Positions 1-6,550 of a stretch of DNA of 13,764 nucleotides are shown piece after piece. The DNA lies in assembly GCA_002341825.1 (NCBI GenBank), contig DDOU01000040.1, forward strand, positions 1,295 through 15,058, written 5' to 3'. The notes under the pieces are model-generated. The model was not told where the DNA came from, did not search any database, and saw only the letters and a program-made list of their open reading frames with translations. A program made the translations under genes and the position numbers. The DNA is from Candidatus Igneacidithiobacillus taiwanensis (lineage in GTDB: Bacteria > Pseudomonadota > Gammaproteobacteria > Acidithiobacillales > Acidithiobacillaceae). Positions within the stretch are counted from its first letter, which is position 1. Each line of letters begins with the position of its first letter.

Positions 1-497
1 GTGCCGTACTTGCCGGCCCGCAGCAGATCAAAGGCGCGCTGGTAATCGGCTTGGCCAAGGCCCGCAACGGAGCTGTTGACGGTGCTTTGCGCCTCGGCGG
101 CGATGGCTTGGGCGGGCGCTGGGGTGATCAGTGCGGCGCTACCACTGCTACTCGCCGTTGCCGCCGTGGCCCTCGTCGCCATGGCAGCTGCCAAGGCGTC
201 GACTTTGGCGTTGGTCTTTTGCTGCGCGAGTTCGAGGGCATGGGTCTTAGTCTCGAGATAGCCGCGCAACTCGCGGATCTCCTGTTGCATGTGCTGGGAG
301 CGATTGAGCAAATCAGCCAGGGCCGCTTGGCTGCCGCGGCTCGCCTTTTGCACCGCAATGAGACTCTGAATTTCGCCCTGCATCACTGCCACCTGCTGTT
401 GCAGCTGGAGAATCTGCTGGCCTTCTGAATCTGCCCAGGCCGGTGCACTGGCGAACAGAAACGTAGTCATCAGCGCGGCAGTCAGCTTACCCTTCAT
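1..497 (-). CDS. cpoB: Cell division coordinator CpoB (YbgF), 3' end cut by window edge
   Basis: This is a periplasmic partner of the Tol-Pal system. CpoB is known to link outer-membrane constriction to septal peptidoglycan synthesis through TolA and PBP1B. I translated the minus strand from the ATG at 495-497 and it stays open to base 1, giving 165 complete codons. Residues 1-22 form a signal peptide ending in AWA before Asp23. Residues about 26-100 are rich in Gln, Leu and Glu with heptad-like spacing, as expected of the N-terminal trimerising coiled coil. An Ala/Thr/Ser-rich linker follows. The last visible residues (DYQRAFDLLRAGKYG) look like the start of the first TPR repeat, so the TPR domain lies outside the window. 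A good ribosome site, GGGAGGT, sits 9 bases before the start. The gene begins 17 bases after the pal stop, so the two are almost certainly co-transcribed. Confidence 0.9.
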   Translation of the reverse strand, partial: MKGKLTAALMTTFLFASAPAWADSEGQQILQLQQQVAVMQGEIQSLIAVQKASRGSQAALADLLNRSQHMQQEIRELRGYLETKTHALELAQQKTNAKVDALAAAMATRATAATASSSGSAALITPAPAQAIAAEAQSTVNSSVAGLGQADYQRAFDLLRAGKYG

Positions 498-514
498 CGA
501 ATGCGACCTCCCAA

Positions 515-1090
515 TCAGCCGTTGTATCCCCCACTGTAGACAAAATCGACCCGTCGGTTACGCGCCCAGCAGGCCTGGTCATTTTGGTTGCAGAGGGGAT
601 TGTCCTTGCCAAAACTGACGGTGCTGATACGGGAGGCACTCACTCCCTGGGACTCCAGATAGCGCTTTACCGTTTCCGCACGCCGTTCGCCAAGAGCGAG
701 ATTATATTCTTGGGTACCGCGATCATCGGTATTGCCCTCGAGGCGCACTTGCACGTGCGGGTGATTCATCATGAACTGAGCGTTTTCTGCGGCAATGGCT
801 TGGCCCGCGGCATCCATGTTGTCGCTATCAAAGGGAAAATGCACCCGTAGCTGACTGGGCAGGGCAGCGAGCTCTGCGGCGGTGAGCCCGTGATTACTGC
901 CGCCGATAGGGCCGTTGGCGTTGAGGTCTTGCGAGTTGACCCCCTGCCCCTCGTAGCCGTTGGTAGCTACGGAGCTCACCGGGGCAACCGGCCCCACGGC
1001 CTTGGGCGCGCCGCTGCCCACATTACGCGCGCATCCGGACAGCGCCAAAAGAGAAATACCAAAAACGGTGACAAGGGTGCGAAGCTGCAT
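515..1090 (-). CDS. pal: Peptidoglycan-associated lipoprotein Pal
   Basis: This is an outer-membrane lipoprotein that binds diaminopimelate in peptidoglycan and is recruited by Tol proteins to the division site. The 191-residue product has a lipoprotein signal with lipobox L17-S-G-C20. Residue +2 is Ala, so outer-membrane sorting is expected. A Gly/Asn/Ser-rich tether covers about residues 21-75. The OmpA-like domain follows, starting at VHFPFDSDNM and carrying the peptidoglycan-binding block T121-D122-x-x-G125, N130, L133 and R136-R137-A138, then the closing NRRVDFVY. Cys167 and Cys174 sit in the last loop and could form a disulfide in the periplasm. The ribosome site GGAGA lies 6 bases before the ATG. 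tolB, usually directly upstream of pal, is absent here, and the gene starts its own transcript opposite hemC. Confidence 0.96.
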   Translation of the reverse strand: MQLRTLVTVFGISLLALSGCARNVGSGAPKAVGPVAPVSSVATNGYEGQGVNSQDLNANGPIGGSNHGLTAAELAALPSQLRVHFPFDSDNMDAAGQAIAAENAQFMMNHPHVQVRLEGNTDDRGTQEYNLALGERRAETVKRYLESQGVSASRISTVSFGKDNPLCNQNDQACWARNRRVDFVYSGGYNG

Positions 1091-1116
1091 GCGTTTTCTC
1101 CAAAAGAATTTGTGTG

Positions 1117-1146
1117 ATTGTATCGCGCCCGGCAGAAATTCAGCAA
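1117..1146 (-). promoter_or_regulatory. Candidate sigma-70 promoter of pal-cpoB
   Basis: On the minus strand, a -35-like TTGCTG (1141-1146) and a -10 TACAAT (1117-1122, five of six consensus bases) are separated by 18 bp. Transcription would start near 1110 and leave a leader of about 20 bases that contains the pal ribosome site. This is a motif match only. Confidence 0.5.
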
Positions 1147-1163
1147 TGATCGATTTCCACGGC

Positions 1164-1191
1164 TTGACAGGGTGGGCAGCGCTGCTAAGGT
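1164..1191 (+). promoter_or_regulatory. Candidate promoter of hemCDB
   Basis: A perfect -35 TTGACA lies at 1164-1169. The best -10 partner is TAAGGT at 1186-1191, after 16 bp, and it matches only three of six bases. A start near 1198 would leave a leader of only 10-25 bases before the hemC ATGs, with no clear Shine-Dalgarno. The -35 is convincing and the -10 is not, so an activator or another sigma factor is possible. Confidence 0.35.
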
Positions 1192-1210
1192 TGGGCGTTT
1201 ATTACCGGAC

Positions 1211-2143
1211 ATGACCCGACCCATGACTGCTTTGCGTATCGGCACCCGCGCCAGTCCCCTCGCCCTGTGGCAGGCGGAGCATGTGCGCACCGCCCTGCAG
1301 GCCCGCGATCCCTTCCTTGCGGTGGAACTCGTTCCCATGACCACCACCGGCGACCGCGAGCTTGCCGCCCCCCTGCATCAAATTGGCGGCAAAGGCCTCT
1401 TCGTGAAGGAGATCGAGGCGGCTCTCCTGGCTGGCCGTGTCGATTTGGCCGTGCATTCCATGAAGGACGTACCGGCGCAGCAGCCACCGGGCCTAGAATT
1501 GGCAGTAATCCTCGAACGCGAAGAGGTACGCGATGCCTTCGTCTCCAATCAGTACGCGAGCGACGACGCCCTACCCGCCGGTGCGCGTGTGGGGAGCTCG
1601 AGCCTGCGGCGGCGCGCCCAGTTGTTGCATCGATACCCAGAGCTCGTGCTCGCCGATCTGCGCGGCAATGTCGCCACCCGTTTAGCCAAACTCGACAACG
1701 GCCAATTCGATGCCATCATCCTCGCCGCTGCCGGCCTCAAGCGCTTGGGCCTCGCAGAGCGCATTCGCCATCTGTTTGCTGTCGAAGACTCCCTGCCGGC
1801 GGTCGGTCAGGGCGCCATCGGCATCGAAATTCGCGGCGACGACGAGCACACCCGCGCCCTGGTTGCTCCGCTCGCCCATCGAGAAACCAGCCTTTGTGTG
1901 CTCGCCGAACGGGCTATGAACCGCAAACTCGGGGGAGATTGCCGTCTACCCGTTGCCGCCCTGGCGCAGATGCAGGAAGACGGCACCCTGCTCCTGCGCG
2001 GGCGGGTGGCGAGCCCCGATGGTCAACAGCTGCTGCACGCCGAAGCGACAGGCACGGATCCCGTCACCCTTGGTGCGACGGTTGCCGACGATCTTTTAAA
2101 ACAGGGTGCGGGCAAGATTCTGCGGGAGTTACCCTCAACATGA
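1211..2143 (+). CDS. hemC: Porphobilinogen deaminase (hydroxymethylbilane synthase)
   Basis: This cytoplasmic enzyme joins four porphobilinogen molecules head to tail into hydroxymethylbilane in tetrapyrrole synthesis. From the ATG at 1211 the product has 310 residues, close to the 313 of E. coli. The family landmarks are present: an N-terminal IGTRASPLALWQA block (10-22), VHSMKDVP with catalytic Asp86, the arginine-rich SSSLRRR (129-135), LRGN (150-153), and GGDCRLPVAA with Cys244, which anchors the dipyrromethane cofactor. An open frame extends further upstream to a TTG at 1118, but the homologous N-terminus begins only at about residue 7 from 1211. A second in-frame ATG at 1223 is an equally possible start, and neither has a clear ribosome site. 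The stop TGA overlaps the hemD start in ATGA, so the two genes are translationally coupled. Confidence 0.95.
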   Translation: MTRPMTALRIGTRASPLALWQAEHVRTALQARDPFLAVELVPMTTTGDRELAAPLHQIGGKGLFVKEIEAALLAGRVDLAVHSMKDVPAQQPPGLELAVILEREEVRDAFVSNQYASDDALPAGARVGSSSLRRRAQLLHRYPELVLADLRGNVATRLAKLDNGQFDAIILAAAGLKRLGLAERIRHLFAVEDSLPAVGQGAIGIEIRGDDEHTRALVAPLAHRETSLCVLAERAMNRKLGGDCRLPVAALAQMQEDGTLLLRGRVASPDGQQLLHAEATGTDPVTLGATVADDLLKQGAGKILRELPST

Positions 2144-2931
2144 CGACGACGTTACAGAACAAGGGCATCGTGGTGACCCGTCCGAAGGAGCAGTCGGCAG
2201 AGCTGATCGCTGCTCTGCAGGAGCGCGGCGCCCGCCCCATTGCTTTCCCTGCCCTGCAAATCGAGGCGCCCGAGACCTGGCATTCTCTGGACTCGGCCCT
2301 GGAGCGGATCGCGAGCTTCGACTGGGCGGTCTTTACCAGCCGCAATGCCGTGCATTTTGCCCTTAGTCGCTGGCAAAGCCGAAGCGCCCAGGATTGGCCG
2401 CAGGGTCTACGCGTTGCTGCCGTCGGACGCGAGAGTGCCAAGGCGTTGGCGGAGTTTGGTGTACATGCCCAGCTGGCACCCAAACGTGCCGGCTCCGAGG
2501 CGCTGCTCGAGAGCCCGGAGTGGCAGGAGGTAGGAGGTCTGCGCTTTGCCCTCTTTGCCGGCGATCAGGGGCGGGAGTTGATCGAGCAGACCCTGACCGA
2601 GCGCGGCGCTGTGGTCGAAAAAGTCTTTTGTTACCGGCGCATCGTTCCCGGGTTGAACCCAACGCCGCTTTTGCACGCCTGGGCGCGGGGCGAGCTCGAT
2701 GCGGTAACGGTGACCAGCCCGGAGATCTTCCACAATTTTTATCAGATGGTGGGTGGATTAGGGCAGCGTTGGCTGAAAAAGACCCCGATCATTGCCATCA
2801 GCGAGTTGACCGCCGAGGCGGTGACCAGCAAGGGGCTACCGCCGCCCTGGATCGCCCCGGAGGCCAGCAATACCGGGTTACTCGCAGCCCTGGAAGAATG
2901 GGCGCAGACAGCAGGGAGGGATCCTTCATGA
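2140..2931 (+). CDS. hemD: Uroporphyrinogen-III synthase
   Basis: The enzyme closes hydroxymethylbilane into a ring while inverting ring D, giving uroporphyrinogen III, the branch point to heme, siroheme and cobalamin. The 263-residue product is the usual length. This family is poorly conserved, but typical signatures are visible: VVTRP near the N-terminus (11-15), FTSRNAV (65-71), AAVG (93-96), the Y165-R-R segment with the conserved tyrosine, and VTSPE (191-195). These fit the two-lobed HemD fold. The start is fixed by the ATGA overlap with the hemC stop and by GGGAG at 2124-2128. The stop overlaps the hemB ATG in a second ATGA. The position between hemC and hemB supports the call more strongly than the sequence alone. 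Confidence 0.94.
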   Translation: MTTTLQNKGIVVTRPKEQSAELIAALQERGARPIAFPALQIEAPETWHSLDSALERIASFDWAVFTSRNAVHFALSRWQSRSAQDWPQGLRVAAVGRESAKALAEFGVHAQLAPKRAGSEALLESPEWQEVGGLRFALFAGDQGRELIEQTLTERGAVVEKVFCYRRIVPGLNPTPLLHAWARGELDAVTVTSPEIFHNFYQMVGGLGQRWLKKTPIIAISELTAEAVTSKGLPPPWIAPEASNTGLLAALEEWAQTAGRDPS

Positions 2932-3917
2932 AGCATTTTTTTGCCTCCAGCCAACAACCGCGGCGCCTGCGGCGACATCCCTCGATGCGCGCCCTGCTGC
3001 GGGAAACCCTGCTGCAGCCAAGCGATTTTTTGCTGCCGATTTTTCTCGTTGAAGGCGAAGGGATCCGTAGTGAAATCATCAGTATGCCCGGCGTCTATCG
3101 TCACAGCATCGACTCTGCCCTGCGCCTTTGTGCCGAGGCCGCTAACCGCGGCATTCCCGGGGTTTTGCTGTTTGGGGTGATGGACGCCAGCGTCAAGGAC
3201 GAGGTCGGTAGCGCCTCCTGGCAGAGCGATGGCCTGGTGCAGCGCGCCAGCCGCGCCATCAAGGGGCAGTTTCCGCAGCTCTTGGTCATTGCCGATGCCT
3301 GTTTTTGCGAGTACACCTCCCACGGTCACTGCGGCGTTCTTGCCCACGATGGTGATCGCGATGATCAGGCGACCCTCGAAAACCTGCAGCAACAGGCCCT
3401 TTCCTATGCCGAGGCAGGGGTAGACGTCATCGCTCCCTCGGGCATGGTCGATGGGATGGTGATGGCGATTCGCGAAGCGCTGGATGCCGCTCGCCACGAG
3501 CGAGTAGCGATCCTCTCGTATGCCATCAAATACGCCAGTGCCTTTTACGGACCCTTTCGCGACGCCGCCGACAGCGCCCCGAGTTTTGGCGATCGTCGCG
3601 CCTATCAGATGGACCCCGCCAATCGGCGCGAGGCCTTTCGCGAGCTCGCCCTCGACCTCGAGGAGGGCGCCGACATGGTCATGGTCAAGCCCGCCATGCC
3701 CTACCTGGACCTGATCCGCGACGTGCGCGAGCGCTGCGATGCACCGGTCCTCGCCTACCAAGTATCCGGCGAGTACAGCATGCTGCACGCGGCAGCGCAG
3801 GCGGGCTATCTCGATCTGCAGGGTGCGCTGCTCGAGTCTTTACTGAGCATCAAGCGCGCTGGCGCCGACGCCATTATCAGCTACGCTGCCCTCAACGTCT
3901 GCGACTGGCTCCGCTAG
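2928..3917 (+). CDS. hemB: Delta-aminolevulinic acid dehydratase (porphobilinogen synthase)
   Basis: This enzyme condenses two 5-aminolevulinate molecules into porphobilinogen, the substrate of HemC. The 329-residue product is family length. The zinc-type metal site is intact, with D123, C125, C127, H134 and C135 in the DACFCEYTSHGHCG block. This places it in the cysteine-rich Zn class rather than the Asp-rich Mg class. Both Schiff-base lysines are present: Lys201 in AIKYASAFYGPF and Lys254 in MVMVKPAMPYLD. The substrate-closing motif YQVSGEYSM follows. The ribosome site GGGAGGG (2914-2920) lies 7 bases before the ATG. As last gene of hemCDB it completes a three-step block in one coupled transcript. 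Its TAG shares the CTAG palindrome with the stop of the opposing MFS gene, leaving no room for a terminator between them. Confidence 0.97.
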   Translation: MKHFFASSQQPRRLRRHPSMRALLRETLLQPSDFLLPIFLVEGEGIRSEIISMPGVYRHSIDSALRLCAEAANRGIPGVLLFGVMDASVKDEVGSASWQSDGLVQRASRAIKGQFPQLLVIADACFCEYTSHGHCGVLAHDGDRDDQATLENLQQQALSYAEAGVDVIAPSGMVDGMVMAIREALDAARHERVAILSYAIKYASAFYGPFRDAADSAPSFGDRRAYQMDPANRREAFRELALDLEEGADMVMVKPAMPYLDLIRDVRERCDAPVLAYQVSGEYSMLHAAAQAGYLDLQGALLESLLSIKRAGADAIISYAALNVCDWLR

Positions 3918-5239
3918 CGCGCGGCGATTTCCAGCGCCTCCAGGCTCTGCGCCCGCGACTCGACGCGATAGCGCCAGGAGACCAAGGTAGCCAGGCCGGC
4001 CAAAGCAGCGGTCAGTAACAACACCCAAGCGAGCCCCAAGTCGCGCTGCAGGATTGGGAAGAGCAAAGCGGAGCTGACGGCGCCCAGGCGCGAAATGGCC
4101 GTCGCCCATCCGGACACCGTCCCTCGCCAGGGGGTGGGAAAGAGCTCCACCGCCAAGGCAATGACCGTCACCGCCGGCCCAAGACCCAAACCGATGGCAT
4201 AGAGCGCCGCGCCGAGCAATACCACCAGGGCATGATCGCCTGTTGCTGCCCAGGCAAAAATCGTGAGGCCGAGCGCCATCAGAGCAAAGCCCGCCATTTG
4301 CAAGGGAATGCGTCCCCAGCGATCGAGGCGCGGCAAGACATAAGCAATGGCCAGCGCCGAGAGCACTAAGAGGGCGGCATTGATGGCTGCCGCCGCCTGG
4401 CTACTGGCGACCCAGCTCTGCTCCCGCAGCACCTCGGGCAGATAGAGGGCAATCCCCAGGCTGACCATGTCGAGCAAAAACCACGGCAGAATGGCCAGAA
4501 TCAGGCGTCGTCGCCAAACACCCCGAAAGAGATCGCGGAGCGGCAAAGACTGACCGGTGTACCCCTGCAGCGCCTGCTCTTGTGTGGCGGCATCCCAGTC
4601 GGGATGCAGGGCAGCGAGGGCTGCCGCCGCTCGTTTCTGCTCCCCCCGGCGCCAGAGCCAGCGCGGTGATTCCGGCAGATCGCGACGCAACCAGCCGAGG
4701 AGAAATACCGGCAACACGGCACTGCCCAGCATCCAGCGCCAGGATGTATCGCCTAAAGGCAACAAGGCCCAGCCCAGCACAGAAGAAGCGAGGGCACCGA
4801 CAAACCAAGAAAGATTGATCCAGGCAAAGCCGCGGCCGCGCCGCGCCGTAGCGCTGAATTCGGCGACGATGGTCGCCACCAGGGGGTAATCGAGGCCAAT
4901 GGCGACCCCGGTAAGGAAACGTCCAATTTCGAGTTGCAACAAGTCGGGGCTGCAGGCGCTCCATAGGGCACCGACGCCGTAGAGCAAGATATTGGGCAAA
5001 AGCAGGCGCCGTCGGCCGAAAGCATCGCTCACCCAGCCGCCACCCAACGCGCCCACAAAGGAGCCGATCAGCACCATGGCCATGATCGACCCCGTTTGCC
5101 CCGGACTGAGCTGCCAAACCCGAGTCAGGGGCAGCAGGGCAATGGCCATGATGCTGAGGTCGAAGCCATCAAGAAACATTCCCAGCATGGCGGCTGCAAG
5201 GGGGTGCCCAGCAGGCTTGGAAAGAGACCGAATCGCCAC
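3914..5239 (-). CDS. MFS transporter (sugar porter/metabolite:proton symporter-like)
   Basis: This is an inner-membrane secondary transporter of the major facilitator superfamily, about 441 residues with roughly twelve hydrophobic segments. Seen in the sequence are an acidic first helix (LDGFDLS), the loop 2-3 motif A (GGGWVSDAFGRRR), an RFLTGVAIGLDYP block in helix 4, RDLPESPRWLW after helix 6, and a second-half equivalent LPRLDRWGR. This motif set is typical of sugar porters and the related phosphate and aromatic-acid symporters, so the substrate cannot be named. I chose the GTG at 5237-5239 because GAGG lies six bases before it. A GTG four codons upstream (5251) keeps the frame but has no ribosome site. 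The gene converges on hemB with a 4-bp overlap. A related MFS gene lies at the right edge of the window. Confidence 0.88.
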   Translation of the reverse strand: MAIRSLSKPAGHPLAAAMLGMFLDGFDLSIMAIALLPLTRVWQLSPGQTGSIMAMVLIGSFVGALGGGWVSDAFGRRRLLLPNILLYGVGALWSACSPDLLQLEIGRFLTGVAIGLDYPLVATIVAEFSATARRGRGFAWINLSWFVGALASSVLGWALLPLGDTSWRWMLGSAVLPVFLLGWLRRDLPESPRWLWRRGEQKRAAAALAALHPDWDAATQEQALQGYTGQSLPLRDLFRGVWRRRLILAILPWFLLDMVSLGIALYLPEVLREQSWVASSQAAAAINAALLVLSALAIAYVLPRLDRWGRIPLQMAGFALMALGLTIFAWAATGDHALVVLLGAALYAIGLGLGPAVTVIALAVELFPTPWRGTVSGWATAISRLGAVSSALLFPILQRDLGLAWVLLLTAALAGLATLVSWRYRVESRAQSLEALEIAAR

Positions 5240-5265
5240 GGAATGCCTCACTAGCAGATCGACGC

Positions 5266-5287
5266 GCCGCTATTAGGACACAGCGGC
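5266..5287. repeat. Small inverted repeat between the broken ORF and the MFS gene
   Basis: GCCGCT (5266-5271) and AGCGGC (5282-5287) form a perfect 6-bp stem around a 10-base loop. There is no T-run on either side, so it is not a classical terminator. It sits just ahead of the MFS gene on the minus strand and could be an operator or leader hairpin. Its function is unknown. Confidence 0.35.
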
Positions 5288-5307
5288 ACCAGCAGGTCTA
5301 GGAAAGC

Positions 5308-5462
5308 TCAGATGCGTTTCTGCCAGGCCTCGATGGCGAGAAGAATCGTCTCGTCAAATTGCTCGGGTGCTGCCCGCCGGATCCCATCCTTGGCCTGCTG
5401 AATGCGCGAAGCAATTTGAGCAGCGCGCGCGCCTCTTCATAGGAAGATTTTTCTTGCGTCAT
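5308..5462 (-). pseudogene. Small ORF of about 50 codons broken by a GC-repeat frameshift
   Basis: On the minus strand an ATG at 5460-5462 opens MTQEKSSYEEAR. The product then leaves frame at a (GC)5 run (5423-5432). Removing one GC unit gives a continuous 50-residue product that ends at the TGA at 5308-5310. Its second part is a convincing charged, helical stretch (AAQIASRIQQAKDG, then PEQFDETILLAIEAWQKR). As read, the first frame continues instead into a Ser/Arg/Gly-rich tail and stops at 5298. I do not recognise the family. No strong ribosome site precedes the ATG. It lies just upstream of the leftward MFS gene. It may be a decayed gene, a phase-variable gene or an assembly error. The reconstruction is my inference. 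Confidence 0.45.
5443..5458. repeat. 16-bp direct repeat, left copy
   Basis: GAAGATTTTTCTTGCG occurs here and again, in the same orientation, at 6383-6398. This copy lies inside the 5' end of the broken small ORF. The two copies bracket tspO and the small membrane-protein gene. Confidence 0.6.
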
Positions 5463-5540
5463 GGGCATTGGAGTGCAAAGGTTGACGAGAGTTTCCCAGG
5501 TCTTGACGGGAACGCCCTTGGGCGCAAAGAGGAGTGCGTG

Positions 5541-6008
5541 ATGACTTTTGCTTTGGTAGCCGTAGTGAGCCTTGCCTTTACCCTTGCCGCGGCGTCGGTG
5601 GGTTCAATCTTCCGGCCCGACGCCTGGTACGCCGCTTTGCGGATGCCCAAGGGGACGCCGCCACCCTGGGTATTTCCCGTGGTCTGGACCATTCTGTACA
5701 TCCTGATGGCCTTCTCCGCCGCCCTGATTTTTGTGTTACCGGCTACTCCACTGCGCTCACTCGCTCTGCTACTGTACGGCGGCCAATTGCTGGCCAATGC
5801 TGCGTGGTCTTGGATTTTCTTTGGCCGACACCAGATTTTCTGGGCATTGCTTGATCTTCTTTTACTATTGCTGCTAGTGATTGCCTGTTGCATCGTATTT
5901 GCCTTGCTCGACGCATGGGCGGCGTGGCTCTTGCTGCCGTACCTCCTCTGGCTCTTGGTGGCATTGTATTTGAATGCGACAACTTGGCGACTCAATCCCT
6001 CCGCGTAA
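5541..6008 (+). CDS. tspO: TspO/MBR family tryptophan-rich membrane protein
   Basis: This is a member of the TspO/peripheral benzodiazepine receptor family, inner-membrane proteins that bind porphyrins and heme. Some bacterial members promote light-dependent porphyrin breakdown or act in stress signalling. The 155-residue product has family length and about five hydrophobic helices. The diagnostic blocks are all present: PPPWVFPVVWTILY (40-53), the N86-x-x-W89-S90-x-x-F93-F94 block, and Y134-x-x-W137 followed by L144-N145 and a closing LN (151-152). The start is the ATG six bases after GAGGAG (5529-5534). The in-frame extension upstream has no ribosome site or homology. A 69-residue membrane protein follows after 24 bp, probably in the same transcript. 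With hemCDB about 1.6 kb away, a role tied to tetrapyrrole surplus is plausible but unproven. Confidence 0.93.
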   Translation: MTFALVAVVSLAFTLAAASVGSIFRPDAWYAALRMPKGTPPPWVFPVVWTILYILMAFSAALIFVLPATPLRSLALLLYGGQLLANAAWSWIFFGRHQIFWALLDLLLLLLLVIACCIVFALLDAWAAWLLLPYLLWLLVALYLNATTWRLNPSA

Positions 6009-6032
6009 AGAACGTATCCCTCGAGGTGCTCC

Positions 6033-6242
6033 ATGCGAAATGTACTACGGGTGTTTTTGTTAGTGATCGGTATTGTAGTTCTCCTTTCCGGTCTACTCTT
6101 TTTTCTACAAGGAACGGGGATCTTCCCGTACCCGAAAACCAGTTTCATGATCAATGAAAAGATTTGGGTTTTGCGCGGCGCCTTGTTGTTTATTCTCGGT
6201 ATTTTTCTTCTTATTATTCGCCGAGCGCTGAGACGAAGGTAA
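6033..6242 (+). CDS. Small two-helix membrane protein, function unknown
   Basis: The product is 69 residues with two hydrophobic segments, about residues 5-25 and 45-63, and a strongly basic C-terminus (RRALRRR) that should face the cytoplasm. The connecting loop carries LQGTGIFPYPKTSFM. A pattern of this kind (LQG, then P, SFM and a following W) occurs, as far as I recall, in many short uncharacterised bacterial membrane proteins, so it is probably a real conserved family. No catalytic residues are evident. GAGG at 6023-6026 lies six bases before the ATG, and tspO ends 24 bases upstream, which suggests an operon. Composition becomes clearly more AT-rich from here on. A helper of TspO or a stress membrane peptide are both guesses. 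Confidence 0.75.
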   Translation: MRNVLRVFLLVIGIVVLLSGLLFFLQGTGIFPYPKTSFMINEKIWVLRGALLFILGIFLLIIRRALRRR

Positions 6243-6382
6243 TTTCTGATATATTTATAGGCTAGTATCTCCTTCGGTTCTGGCACTCTGGCCATAAAAT
6301 ACATTTTCACAATATAAGAATATGCGATTATATAAATAATAGATTATTTTTATCATTCCGGCTAAACCATAAGAACTTCCAT

Positions 6383-6398
6383 GAAGATTTTTCTTGCG
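6383..6398. repeat. 16-bp direct repeat, right copy
   Basis: This is an exact second copy of GAAGATTTTTCTTGCG from 5443-5458, in the same orientation. The repeat has a small internal dyad (AAGA and TCTT around a T-run). The match ends sharply on both sides. Confidence 0.6.
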
Positions 6399-6502
6399 CG
6401 AGAAATATCCCTCTACTATACCTGTTGAATCGGTCAAGCATTCTTCACCTGAAGTGCGATCCAACTAGATGGGCATCCTCATTTTTCTGGCAACCACGCT
6501 GG

Positions 6503-6525
6503 GTCACGCACGAAAGCGAGGTGAC
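6503..6525 (+). promoter_or_regulatory. Stem-loop in the leader region of the porin gene
   Basis: GTCACGC (6503-6509) can pair with GCG plus TGAC (6516-6518 and 6522-6525) around an ACGAAA loop, with a 3-base bulge. As DNA, the outer arms also form a dyad, GTCAC-N13-GTGAC, of the kind a dimeric repressor could bind. It lies 64 bases before the porin ATG. I do not recognise a known riboswitch class. Confidence 0.4.
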
Positions 6526-6550
6526 GGCTAGCTCATCAATCAAGACAAAA

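Noticed and set aside
1267..2931. A very long rightward open frame reaching back from hemD through hemC
   Set aside because: The part before 2140 is the second frame of hemC, rich in Arg and Pro with no domain. Only the HemD part is real.
2742..3788. 348-codon leftward open frame opposite hemB
   Set aside because: It is an antisense shadow of the GC-rich hemB gene, with no ribosome site, domain or membrane pattern.
5482..5508. Two TTGACG hexamers 21 bp apart upstream of tspO as tandem promoters
   Set aside because: Neither has an acceptable -10 element at 16-18 bp, so a promoter call is not supported.
6281..6297. TGGCAC at 6281 as a possible sigma-54 -24 box
   Set aside because: The matching -12 element (TTGC) is missing at the required spacing.
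5459..6310. 283-codon leftward open frame opposite tspO and the small membrane gene
   Set aside because: tspO on the other strand carries diagnostic family motifs. The antisense product is basic and Lys/Arg/Thr-rich with no recognisable domain.
6255..6464. 69-codon leftward frame in the AT-rich intergenic region
   Set aside because: It has a TTG start, no ribosome site and a composition that follows the AT-rich DNA. It looks like a chance frame.
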